Positions 1-7,578 are shown, numbered from the stretch's first letter. The stretch is DNA of 11,845 bases from Verrucomicrobiota bacterium (GCA_021413535.1 JAIOQF010000319.1:1-11845); one strand, 5' to 3'. Numbers and translations are program-made. Notes: generated from the letters alone by a model not told the origin.

Positions 1-2
1 AG

Positions 3-728
3 CTCGTCTCCACAGAGGGGACAAAGACGGAGGAAACCTATCAGGCGCGTGAAGGTCGCGGCGGTGGTCAGGGACGCAAACCCGGTCAGGCCGGACCTCA
101 AGGCGGATCAGCGAGCGAAGGCGACCGTCCTCCGCGTCCGCGTGATGGCGGCGGCGAGGCGCGTCGTCCTAATGGTGGTGGCGGTGGTAAAGGCGGCCCG
201 CCGCGTGAGACGGAAGCTGTTTCGAAGTTCGGCCCCGATGCGATGAAGAAACCGGACGCTTCATTTGTTCTCACGAGCACTGAAGTCGCAAATGGCGGTG
301 CTTTGCCGGTGGAATACACCGGCGATGGCAGCGGTGCGACGCTCCCGCTTTTGTGGAAAGGAGCGCCGGCAGGCACAAAAAGTTATGCGCTCATCATGGA
401 TCACCTCGCGCCAGGAAACACGATGAAGCATTACTGGACGATGTGGGACATTCCCGCGACGACGACTAGCCTGCCAAAGAATGTGCAGGGCGTCGGCAAG
501 GTTGGCGCCAGCTTTAAAGGTCAGATCGGCTACGAGCCGCCGCATTCGCAGGGGCCGGGCGCGAAGACCTATGTGCTCACGGTTTACGCTCTCAGCGCGC
601 CGTTGCAGATCACGCTGTCACCGCGCGAAGTGAATCGCGATGTTTTGCTGGAAGCAATGAAGGACAAGGTGCTCGCCAGCGCGTCGCTGAGTGTCGTTTA
701 CACACGCGGTGTCGCGCCAAACAAATGA
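3..728 (+). CDS. PEBP/YbhB-like protein with Gly/Arg-rich linker, 5'-truncated by the window edge
   Basis: The frame is open from the window edge, so this is the C-terminal part of a longer protein (241 residues visible); the start lies outside. An ATG at 243 exists, but the frame upstream is continuous and low in complexity in a protein-like way (Gly, Arg, Pro and Lys rich, codons from about 45 to 210), so I treat 243 as internal. From 243 on, the product resembles the phosphatidylethanolamine-binding/Raf-kinase-inhibitor-like family (YbhB/YbcL). Counting from that Met, ligand-pocket motifs are IMDHLAP (51-57), HYW (63-65) and GYEPPH (96-101), followed by a KTYVLTVYAL strand. The roughly 160-residue domain has the usual YbhB length. 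The cellular role of bacterial members is poorly defined. The stop overlaps the start of the next gene (ATGA), suggesting translational coupling. The missing N-terminus could hold another exported domain; it cannot be judged here. Confidence 0.85.
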   Translation, partial: LVSTEGTKTEETYQAREGRGGGQGRKPGQAGPQGGSASEGDRPPRPRDGGGEARRPNGGGGGKGGPPRETEAVSKFGPDAMKKPDASFVLTSTEVANGGALPVEYTGDGSGATLPLLWKGAPAGTKSYALIMDHLAPGNTMKHYWTMWDIPATTTSLPKNVQGVGKVGASFKGQIGYEPPHSQGPGAKTYVLTVYALSAPLQITLSPREVNRDVLLEAMKDKVLASASLSVVYTRGVAPNK

Positions 729-2224
729 CCTGCTGCACAAGCTTTGAAACCAGGATCAGCATATTCAGCCATACCATGGTGCTGCTGCTTTGCCTCGCCC
801 GGCCAGTTTTCGCCAGCCAGCCCAACTTCGTCCTCATCCTCGGCGAAGCTCAGGGCTGGGCTTCGATGTCGGAACCTCTGGACGATCGCAATGTGAAGGG
901 ATCGAAGAGCGACTTCATCCTCACGCCAAACCTCGACAGCATCGCGAAGGCGGGGGTGCGCTTCTCGGATTTCTATGCGGCGTCACCGCGCTGCACACCG
1001 ACCCGTGCGGCCTTGGTCACGGGCAGGAGTCCGGCGGCGCTGCATATGACCTTTGTCAATGAAGGCAAGAAGGATGGCGGTTCGCTTCCTGGCGACAAAG
1101 TCATCTCGCCGCAGGCTTCCACGGAGCTGCCGGCGAACATCGAAACCATGGCGTTGATGCTGAAGCGCGTGGGCTATGCCACGGCGCATTTTGGCAAATG
1201 GCATCTCGGTCGCGAGAATCCGTGCGTTCATGGTTTCGATGAGAACGACGGGGCGAACAGCAACGGCGGACCGGAAAACGTCGAGAGCCCCAACCCGAAG
1301 CAGTGCTACGCGATTGCTAGGCAGGGCATGGATTTCATCACGCGGCAGGTTCAGGCCAAGAAACCGTTCTTCCTGCAAATCTCGCAATATCCCGGACGCG
1401 GCGAGGAAACGGCGCTGCCGGAAACGGTGGAAGCCGTGAAGCGCCGGCTGGGCACGCGCATAGATTACCAGCGCATCGGTCTCGCGGCGGGCGATGAGGA
1501 GATCGACAAGACCATCGGCCACGTGCTCGCGAAGCTGAAGGAGGTCGGCGTGATGAACAACACCTACATCATCTACACGGCGGATCACGGAGCGCAGGGC
1601 CGCAATGCGAATGGTGTGCTCACGAACGGCAAAGGCACCGTGTGGGAGGGCGGCTTGCGCGTGCCCTTGCTCGTCGCCGGACCGGGCGTGAAGGTGGGCG
1701 CGTTCTCGCATCAGCGCGCCAGCACGGTGGACCTGCTGCCGACGGTGGCGGAACTCGCGGGCATCGCGGCGAGCTCACTGCCGAAGGAGATCGAAGGCAC
1801 GAGCCTCACCGGCGTTTTGCAGCAAGGTGATGCGGCCCCGATTAAACGCGCACGCGAGGAACTCGTGATTCATTTCCCGCACTATGACAAAGACGATCTC
1901 GGCCCCGCGACGGCGATCTTGCTGCGCGATTACAAGATGATCCACTTCTATGAGGAAGACCCGCGTCGGCGTCTCTTCGATGTGATCAAGGACCTCGGCG
2001 AGGAACACGATCTCGCAGCTGCGAAACCGGACATCGTCGCGACACTGGAAAAGCGTCTGACCGATTATCTCAAGCTCGTGAATGCCGAGATCCCCACATC
2101 AAATCCCAACTACGATCCCAAGGGCGAGCGCTCCGGCGATCACAAAGGCGGAGGTGGCAAAGGTGGTGGCGGCAAGGGCGGCGGCAAAGGTAAGAAGGGC
2201 ATGCAACCGACCAACGGGAACTGA
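725..2224 (+). CDS. Exported Cys-type sulfatase (arylsulfatase family S1-like)
   Basis: This 499-residue formylglycine-type sulfatase would hydrolyse sulfate esters, probably on a polysaccharide, in the periplasm or outside the cell. The N-terminus has a hydrophobic stretch (about 17-31) ending PVFA, consistent with a signal peptide; a second possible start is the ATG at 776 (Met18). The nucleophile signature is C90-T-P-T-R94, where the Cys would need conversion to formylglycine by a maturase not present here. GKWHLG lies at 157-162, and the second metal/substrate site has D287-H288-G and K303 (GKGTVWEGG). The usual N-terminal metal-binding Asp pair after ILxxD is replaced by LGEAQGW (39-45), a variant I recall from a sulfatase subgroup. 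The C-terminus (about 470-493) is a Gly/Lys-rich tail. The start overlaps the stop of the PEBP-like gene and no clear Shine-Dalgarno is visible. The substrate cannot be read from the sequence. Confidence 0.93.
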   Translation: MTCCTSFETRISIFSHTMVLLLCLARPVFASQPNFVLILGEAQGWASMSEPLDDRNVKGSKSDFILTPNLDSIAKAGVRFSDFYAASPRCTPTRAALVTGRSPAALHMTFVNEGKKDGGSLPGDKVISPQASTELPANIETMALMLKRVGYATAHFGKWHLGRENPCVHGFDENDGANSNGGPENVESPNPKQCYAIARQGMDFITRQVQAKKPFFLQISQYPGRGEETALPETVEAVKRRLGTRIDYQRIGLAAGDEEIDKTIGHVLAKLKEVGVMNNTYIIYTADHGAQGRNANGVLTNGKGTVWEGGLRVPLLVAGPGVKVGAFSHQRASTVDLLPTVAELAGIAASSLPKEIEGTSLTGVLQQGDAAPIKRAREELVIHFPHYDKDDLGPATAILLRDYKMIHFYEEDPRRRLFDVIKDLGEEHDLAAAKPDIVATLEKRLTDYLKLVNAEIPTSNPNYDPKGERSGDHKGGGGKGGGGKGGGKGKKGMQPTNGN

Positions 2225-2228
2225 TCGC

Positions 2229-3689
2229 ATGAAGCACGTCCCTATGTTCGCGCTGGCATTGTTTGCCGTGATCGCCCTGATCGCGGCGGGTCCTGATGAT
2301 CGCCAAAAAGGCAACGGCAAAGGCGGAGGGAAAGGCGGCCCCGGTGGCGGTGCAACGGTGGAACCAGCCGTGGTGCCGGAGTATCTTTTCAACACGTTTC
2401 TCGGGCGACCCGGCGCAGATTCGATCACGATCAGCGCGCTCGCGTGGAAGGATATGGAGGCGGTCATCGCGTATGGTGAACGCGCGGATGCGCTGTCGCA
2501 GCGCACTGAAGTTCTCAAGCTCACAAGCGGCGAGTCGAAGCATGTGCTCATCAGCAAGCTCAAGCCGGACACGCAGTATTTTTATCAGTTCAACCACCGA
2601 GTCACCGGCTTGCAACCGGGCAAGGACGATGTGCGCACTTTCCACACGCAGCGCGCGCCAGGCTCCGCGTTCACGTTTGTCGTGCAGGCGGATTCGCATC
2701 TCGACACCGTCACCAATGTGAATGTGTATCAGCAGACGCTGGCGAACATGCTCGCGGACAAGCCCGACTTCCTCGTCGATCTTGGTGACACCACGATGGT
2801 GGACAAGTTCGGCAAGTTCTACACGCGGGCGGAGACACAGTATCGTGCGCAGCGTTACTACCTCGGGCAGACCGCGCACAGTGTGCCGGTTTTCCTCACA
2901 CTCGGGAATCACGACGGTGAAAAAGGGGAGCGTCTTACCGGAGAGAAGAACTCCATGCCGTTGTGGTCGGTCGGCATGCGGAAGAAGTTCTTTCCCAACC
3001 CCGAGCCGGACGGCATTTATTCGGGCAACGCCACGCCATTCGAAGATGCGGGCCTTTTGCAGGACTACTATGCATGGCAGTGGGGCGATGCGCTCTTCGT
3101 TGTGCTCGATCCATTCTGGTTCACGACAAAACGCGGCGGAGACGACAACTGGAGCATGACTCTCGGTGAAGCACAGTATCGCTGGCTCACGCAGACGTTG
3201 GAAACCAGCAAGGCTCCATTCAAGTTCGTTTACATTCATCATCTCGTCGGCGGACTGGTGCGTGACGCGCGCGGCGGTGCGGCCATCGCGCCCTATATGG
3301 AATGGGGCGGCAAGAACGCTGATGACACTGATGGTTTTGCGCAGCATCGCGCCGGCTGGCCGCTTCCGATCCATCAACTGCTCAAGAAGCACGGCGTGAA
3401 CATCGTCTTTCACGGGCACGATCACTTGTTCGTGAAGGAGGAATACGACGGCATCATCTATCAGGAAGTCCCGCAGCCCGGTCATCCCAGTGGTGGAACT
3501 CGCAGCGCGGAAGAGTATGGCTACAAAGGAGTGGTCCTCGGCAGTTCAGGACATTTGCGTGTCACTTTGGAATCTAAGAGCGCCGTGGTCGAGTATGTTC
3601 GCAGCGCCGTTCCCGGAGTTACCCGGGATGGCCTCACAAACGGCACCGCCGAGCATCGCTATGCAATCCGGCCACGAACCGGATCATAG
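2229..3689 (+). CDS. Exported metallophosphoesterase, purple-acid-phosphatase-like
   Basis: This 486-residue calcineurin-like phosphoesterase is probably exported. The open frame extends upstream to 2082, but the ATG at 2229 gives a typical signal peptide (MKHVPMFALALFAVIALIAA) and lies 4 nt after the sulfatase stop, so I choose it. A Gly/Lys-rich linker (about 27-42) follows. A beta-rich Fn3-like domain (about 50-140; LKPDTQYFYQF is typical of purple acid phosphatase N-terminal domains) precedes the catalytic domain. The dinuclear metal motifs are all present in order: D155-x-H157, G186-D187, G226-N-H-D229, H337-H338 and H395-G-H-D-H399. The metal centre therefore looks intact and the enzyme should cleave phosphate mono- or diesters; the natural substrate is unknown. 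Position suggests co-expression with the sulfatase. A weak GGGAA-like ribosome site lies just before the sulfatase stop. Confidence 0.92.
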   Translation: MKHVPMFALALFAVIALIAAGPDDRQKGNGKGGGKGGPGGGATVEPAVVPEYLFNTFLGRPGADSITISALAWKDMEAVIAYGERADALSQRTEVLKLTSGESKHVLISKLKPDTQYFYQFNHRVTGLQPGKDDVRTFHTQRAPGSAFTFVVQADSHLDTVTNVNVYQQTLANMLADKPDFLVDLGDTTMVDKFGKFYTRAETQYRAQRYYLGQTAHSVPVFLTLGNHDGEKGERLTGEKNSMPLWSVGMRKKFFPNPEPDGIYSGNATPFEDAGLLQDYYAWQWGDALFVVLDPFWFTTKRGGDDNWSMTLGEAQYRWLTQTLETSKAPFKFVYIHHLVGGLVRDARGGAAIAPYMEWGGKNADDTDGFAQHRAGWPLPIHQLLKKHGVNIVFHGHDHLFVKEEYDGIIYQEVPQPGHPSGGTRSAEEYGYKGVVLGSSGHLRVTLESKSAVVEYVRSAVPGVTRDGLTNGTAEHRYAIRPRTGS

Positions 3690-3712
3690 TGGTTGATGAA
3701 GCAGTGCGCCCG

Positions 3713-3741
3713 TTGACTCCGGGCAGGGGAATCCGTAGCAT
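3713..3741 (+). promoter_or_regulatory. Candidate sigma-70-type promoter for the beta-propeller gene
   Basis: TTGACT (3713-3718) and TAGCAT (3736-3741) are separated by 17 bp, in the 58-nt gap after the phosphoesterase gene. The expected transcription start falls at or within a base or two of the ATG at 3748, so the transcript would be leaderless. The -35 matches the consensus at 5 of 6 positions and the -10 at 4 of 6. This is a pattern match only. Confidence 0.45.
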
Positions 3742-3747
3742 CGTCTC

Positions 3748-4830
3748 ATGAAGCTTGTCCTCTTATTCGGGTTCCTGGTTCTTCCCATGCTGGCGAAGGC
3801 GGAGGGCTCGCTGAAACGCTACCTCTATATGAGCACGCCAGATGCTTCGCAAGCCGGGGGCTCGGGCCAGGGAATTCTGGTCTTCGACATCGATGATGGT
3901 CATCGGTTTGTGCGGCGGATTGAGCTTCCATTTGCCGAAGGTCTGCGTGGCTTCTGCGGCAATCTCAAACGACATGCGCTCTATTTTTCGAGCATGAAGA
4001 AGCGATTGGGTGCTTTTGATTTGGAGACGGAAAAGATTCTCTGGGACCGTGAGTATGAAATGGGGATCGATCGCGCGTGCATCACGCCGGACGGCTCCAA
4101 GCTCTATGCACCGACGGGATTCTGGTTCGGTGAGCCGGCGAGCGGATTGCTCATGGTGACTCCTGAAAATGGCGACATCATCAAACCAATTCCCGCAGGA
4201 CCGTTGGCGCACAACAGCATCGCGAGTCTCAACGGCCAGTTCGTCTTTCTAGGCACGAAGACCGCCTTTCATATTTTCCGCGCCGCCGATGGTTCGCTGG
4301 TGCGCACGGTGGACGAGGTGGGCGAGAAGGGGGTTTTTCCATTCACCGTCGACAGCCGCAACCGGCTTGCCTACATCTGCCTGGGCGGACACATCGGTTT
4401 TGACGTGGTGGATATTGCCTCCGGCAAAGCACTTCATCGCGTGCTGGCCGGGCCCGAGCCGATCGCCCATCGCACGCACGGGGCGGCGCTGACTCCTGAT
4501 GAAAGCGAATTGTGGATCAGCGATCAGCAGGGGCAGAAGCTTTTCTATTTCGATGCCACGGTGCAGCCGCCAAAGCAGAAAGGCTTCGTGGAGCTGAGCA
4601 TGGCCGGCCACGGCTGGGTCTGCTTCAGCATGGACGGCCGTTTCGGCTGGTGTCACACGCCCGATGTTTTCGATGCGCACAGCCACAAACAAATTGCCAC
4701 GCTCAAGGATGAAAACGGCCGGGTGGTCTGCGGTTCCAAGTTTATCGAGGTTCACCTGCGCGATGGCAAGGTGGTCGCCATGGGAGATCAGTTTGGCTTG
4801 GGGCGGGCGGCAAGCCGGTCGTCCCAGTAG
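3748..4830 (+). CDS. Secreted beta-propeller protein (YncE/YVTN-repeat-like)
   Basis: A 360-residue protein with a clear signal peptide (MKLVLLFGFLVLPMLAKA, cleavage likely before EG). The rest reads as repeated four-stranded blades of the YVTN/YncE or cytochrome-d1-like seven-bladed propeller superfamily. Recurring pieces include GILVFDIDDG (about 43-52), KRLGAFDLETEKIL, ITPDGSKLYAPTG, TPENGDIIKPI, GFDVVDIASGKALH, ALTPDESELWISDQ and FDAHSHKQIATL. Each carries the 'x-D-x-x-x-G-K' turn and a 'TPDG/TPDE' blade start. No catalytic residues are evident, and such proteins often bind partners or small ligands outside the cytoplasm. The end (FIEVHLRDGKVVAMGDQFGLGR) is a conserved blade-closing segment I recall from related proteins. 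There is no Shine-Dalgarno at a useful distance; the nearest purine run (AGGGGAA) is about 17 nt upstream. The gene follows the hydrolase operon but probably has its own promoter. The biological role is unknown. Confidence 0.88.
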   Translation: MKLVLLFGFLVLPMLAKAEGSLKRYLYMSTPDASQAGGSGQGILVFDIDDGHRFVRRIELPFAEGLRGFCGNLKRHALYFSSMKKRLGAFDLETEKILWDREYEMGIDRACITPDGSKLYAPTGFWFGEPASGLLMVTPENGDIIKPIPAGPLAHNSIASLNGQFVFLGTKTAFHIFRAADGSLVRTVDEVGEKGVFPFTVDSRNRLAYICLGGHIGFDVVDIASGKALHRVLAGPEPIAHRTHGAALTPDESELWISDQQGQKLFYFDATVQPPKQKGFVELSMAGHGWVCFSMDGRFGWCHTPDVFDAHSHKQIATLKDENGRVVCGSKFIEVHLRDGKVVAMGDQFGLGRAASRSSQ

Positions 4831-5068
4831 TGGAGCTAATAGTCTAATACTGAGCTGAGTGAATGTGGCTCGATCTGTCACCTTCCGAGTGTGCTCCTGA
4901 TGGCACGCAAGTGCCCGATTCACAGGCTATGGACTATCAGCTATCAGCCATCGACGTGCCTTTTCAGGCTAAGTCACTCTACCGAGGTGAAAAAATATCC
5001 TCTCATATTTGAGATAGCTCTCGGAAATACAGGACAAATACACCCAATAAATATTTTTATAGAAATTA

Positions 5069-5097
5069 TTGACAGCTTGGCATCTTAAAGATAGAAT
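5069..5097 (+). promoter_or_regulatory. Strong sigma-70-type promoter of pseudopilin gene 1
   Basis: TTGACA (5069-5074, perfect) and TAGAAT (5092-5097, 5 of 6) are spaced by 17 bp. An AT-rich tract at about 5050-5068 could act as an UP element. The ATG is 23 nt after the -10, so the 5' leader would be only about 17 nt. The block from about 5051 to the ATG is conserved upstream of the second paralog with identical spacing, which supports function. The rest of the 290-nt gap (4831-5050) shows no gene and no convincing terminator. Confidence 0.8.
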
Positions 5098-5120
5098 TTA
5101 TTGCAAATCTGGTAATCACT

Positions 5121-7292
5121 ATGAAAATCATCCAATCCAAGCGATGCTCGCGCGCAATTTCTGGCTTTTCCCTCATGGAAGTCATCGGAGTTGTCACCGT
5201 TCTTGGTCTCTTGGCGGCTGTGGCGCTCACAAGCTTTAAATCGACTCAAGGTGCCGTCGTCCAAGCGAAGATGCTCAGTGACGTGACCAAACTCAACTCG
5301 CTGGTGACGATCTATCAGGCGTCCGGTGGCTCCTTGGCTGCCGCGGTCACTCCGCAGGACGTTCTCGATACTCTCAAGACCGTGCGCGGTGCTGTTGACG
5401 CTAAAACCACCGTTGGTCCAGTCACTGGTCGCGAAGTGGACGTGCGACTGGCGGCCCGCATGCAGACTGTGAATGAAGCCGCCACAAGTGCCGCGCGCGT
5501 CATTTGGAATCCAAGCACTCAGAAATTCGAAATTGCCTATGGCGGTGCCGCCGGTGTGGCTTCGTTTGTCCTTGATGATGCCCTGGCAGACAATGATTAC
5601 GGGATCGAACCCCGGACCGCGACCAGCGTGAAGTACAATTCGGAGAATGGCTGGGTTTGGAAAAATGAAAGTGCCCAATCACAGCCCCTTCTTTCCCCGA
5701 GTAACGCGCTCGTCAGTGGCGCGCCTGGTTACACCTTTGATCCCAGCGTTCCGGATGGTGGCACAGGCTCTTCGGTCGTGTCGGCGCTTCCTGCTCCATC
5801 CATCACCCCGCGGGGCGGCTCCTTCTACCTTTCAGAATTCGTTACGACGGTCACGATTGATCAGGGCCTGCTGGTGGCGGGCTCGGGTGTTCCCGGTTAC
5901 ACGGTGATCCACGAAGATGGCACCTCCACGGGCTGGCTGCCGTATAGGGGGCCATTCTCGATCACCTACGGTGACATCGTTCAAGCAAGAAACACGACGA
6001 CCGATGCCGCGCGTTATTCAGATTCCCCAGTCATCTCCGAGAATTATGCGGTGCGGCCGACATTGCTGAACGCGCCGCTTATCACTCCCAATGCGGGTTC
6101 GTATCTTGCGTCAGCCTGGCCCGCCATCACCATCAGCGCCAACGGTGCGCCGGTCGGCCCCTACACGGCGATCACCTACAAAGTCACCTCCTCCGCCGGC
6201 GTGAGCGGCCCGTGGACGAATTATACTGGACCAATCGTGACCACCTATGGGGACACGGTCACCGCAAAGAACGTCAGTCTGAACAGCAAGTTCTATACGG
6301 ACTCGGGCACCGTCGCTAACACCTACAATGTGACCGGCTCCTCCAAGCTGCCTCCGCCGCTCTTTACTCAGTCTACCGACAGCGCCGGAAAATCGTGGAT
6401 CACTATTAATGCCGATACATCCAAGATGCCGATCCCGGCCGGCACTCGAATTTATTACACCCTCAACGGAACCGACCCCGGGATTAAATCCACTGAGGAT
6501 CCCGTCACCGGAACGCTTTTCAATCCCAGCAAACCGATCGCAGTGCCTACCACCGCTGGCACCTATTTGGAGATTACCGCGCGCCTTTATCCACCCCTGG
6601 CTGACAAGATCCACTTCGATACCAGTGACATCGGAGATTTTGACGTCAGCGCCTCTGAACCAGGTCTGCTCGGCGGACACATCGATGTGGATACCTCGCA
6701 CTTGATCTATGTGGCGGGCAGAGGAACGACGGATGCCCACGTGCATGCCTACGATGACAAATACAATGTCACCACTGTGAACCTGATGAACTTTTTGGAC
6801 ACTAAGCTTGCGGAAATTTCAAAATACATCCCCAATGGAGTTCGCTTCAAGCTCATCGTGGCTAATGGGTCGCTCTCGCCGGGCGGCAGACTCTCCATCA
6901 ACAAGACTTACAATGCCTCCGATCCGACAACTTATGTCAAGGTGACGGATTACTCGAATGGTTCGACTTCCGGCCTTAATGTCTACAGCATGGACGGTGT
7001 CAGCGGAACCACCAAGCTGTCCTCCTTGACCATGAACTTCTCAACCGACACCCTCGCGATTGGTGGTCTCATCGGGACGAATACCGGTGCTGTGCGGAGC
7101 AATAAGGCGGGTGCGAATGGCGAATATCGCGATGGAGCACTCGTCGTCCAGGCGGTGCGGGTCAACGCGGATGGAAGCGATGCCTTCACCACGAACGTCA
7201 CTCAGAGCAACGGCGGTGTCCAAGGTGTCGCGGCATCGGGGTTGCTGTGGGAATGCTCGATGTTCTGGCACTGGCACGGCGCGGACTATTGA
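5121..7292 (+). CDS. Prepilin-like protein with chitobiase-type repeats and WHWHG C-terminal domain (paralog 1)
   Basis: A 723-residue protein beginning with a type IV prepilin/pseudopilin signature: a short basic leader, then G15-FSLME with Glu at mature position 5, then a hydrophobic helix (about 21-37). It should be cut after G15 by a prepilin peptidase and inserted in the inner membrane or assembled into a pilus-like fibre; it is far longer than ordinary pilins. A globular pilin-like part follows to about 185. Two tandem repeats of about 82-93 residues come next (from ITPRGGSFYL at 228 and ITPNAGSYLA at 321, each with TYGDxVxAxN). A third unit contains IYYTLNGTDP (444-453), the hallmark of chitobiase/beta-hexosaminidase C-terminal domains. 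The final domain (about 515-723) has HVHAYDDKY (540-548) and ends FWHWHGADY. No glycosidase catalytic domain is visible. No Shine-Dalgarno is seen, but the start is fixed by the leader and by the paralog. The function is unknown; a surface adhesin or minor pilin is plausible. Confidence 0.9.
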   Translation: MKIIQSKRCSRAISGFSLMEVIGVVTVLGLLAAVALTSFKSTQGAVVQAKMLSDVTKLNSLVTIYQASGGSLAAAVTPQDVLDTLKTVRGAVDAKTTVGPVTGREVDVRLAARMQTVNEAATSAARVIWNPSTQKFEIAYGGAAGVASFVLDDALADNDYGIEPRTATSVKYNSENGWVWKNESAQSQPLLSPSNALVSGAPGYTFDPSVPDGGTGSSVVSALPAPSITPRGGSFYLSEFVTTVTIDQGLLVAGSGVPGYTVIHEDGTSTGWLPYRGPFSITYGDIVQARNTTTDAARYSDSPVISENYAVRPTLLNAPLITPNAGSYLASAWPAITISANGAPVGPYTAITYKVTSSAGVSGPWTNYTGPIVTTYGDTVTAKNVSLNSKFYTDSGTVANTYNVTGSSKLPPPLFTQSTDSAGKSWITINADTSKMPIPAGTRIYYTLNGTDPGIKSTEDPVTGTLFNPSKPIAVPTTAGTYLEITARLYPPLADKIHFDTSDIGDFDVSASEPGLLGGHIDVDTSHLIYVAGRGTTDAHVHAYDDKYNVTTVNLMNFLDTKLAEISKYIPNGVRFKLIVANGSLSPGGRLSINKTYNASDPTTYVKVTDYSNGSTSGLNVYSMDGVSGTTKLSSLTMNFSTDTLAIGGLIGTNTGAVRSNKAGANGEYRDGALVVQAVRVNADGSDAFTTNVTQSNGGVQGVAASGLLWECSMFWHWHGADY

Positions 7293-7307
7293 GACTGGAC
7301 TCGGTTA

Positions 7308-7578
7308 GGGCCTGTTAACACCAAGTTGATGGTTTGATCGGTGGTGTGCCAACGGCACACTTCATACTGGCTTGGGGTGTAAGCCCCAAGACCGAAGCAA
7401 AGTAAGGTTGAAGCGCTGAAAGCGCGTCTTATGGGGCGGTAATCGCGCCCGAAAAGATGCTATGAAACACGCTTTCAGCGTTCGTCGATGTTCGTGCTGG
7501 TATACCCGGGGCTTGCGCCCCAGGCTGGTATAGGTCGCGCCTTTGGCGCTTGAATGGCCAACAAGTGTGAACAGACCC
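7308..7578. mobile_element. MITE-like fold-back element (271 bp) with 14-bp terminal inverted repeats and TA flanks
   Basis: The ends GGGCCTGTTAACAC (7308-7321) and GTGTGAACAGACCC (7565-7578) are inverted repeats matching at 12 of 14 positions. TA is present on both sides (7306-7307 and 7579-7580), as expected for a TA target duplication. Inside, hairpins are arranged in mirror order. The left arm has 7344-7360 (7-bp stem), 7371-7390 (7-bp stem) and 7413-7425. The right arm has 7470-7480, 7508-7521 and 7537-7549. A central hairpin (7434-7450) sits at the exact midpoint, so the whole element is one long imperfect palindrome. GCTGGTATA occurs twice in the right arm (7496-7504, 7524-7532). There is no transposase gene. 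TA targets and this end type suggest mobilisation by an IS630- or IS5-type transposase elsewhere; that family call is inference. Confidence 0.65.

Noticed and set aside
49..246. Short + strand open frame at the left edge
   Set aside because: It overlaps the frame that continues into the PEBP-like domain, and its Arg/Val-rich product is a shifted reading of the Gly-rich linker.
983..1711. - strand open frame (242 codons) inside the sulfatase gene
   Set aside because: Antisense shadow with Arg/His-rich composition and no domain.
2082..2228. Upstream extension of the phosphoesterase frame
   Set aside because: It would overlap the sulfatase C-terminus and bury the signal peptide; the ATG at 2229 fits both spacing and export signal.
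2070..3485. Long - strand open frame (471 codons) opposite the phosphoesterase
   Set aside because: It is antisense to a gene with every catalytic motif in place; the product is Arg/His/Leu-rich with no recognisable domain, typical of GC-rich shadows.
4891..5088. Small + strand open frame in the gap before pseudopilin gene 1
   Set aside because: It runs through the conserved promoter, has no ribosome site and an unremarkable product.
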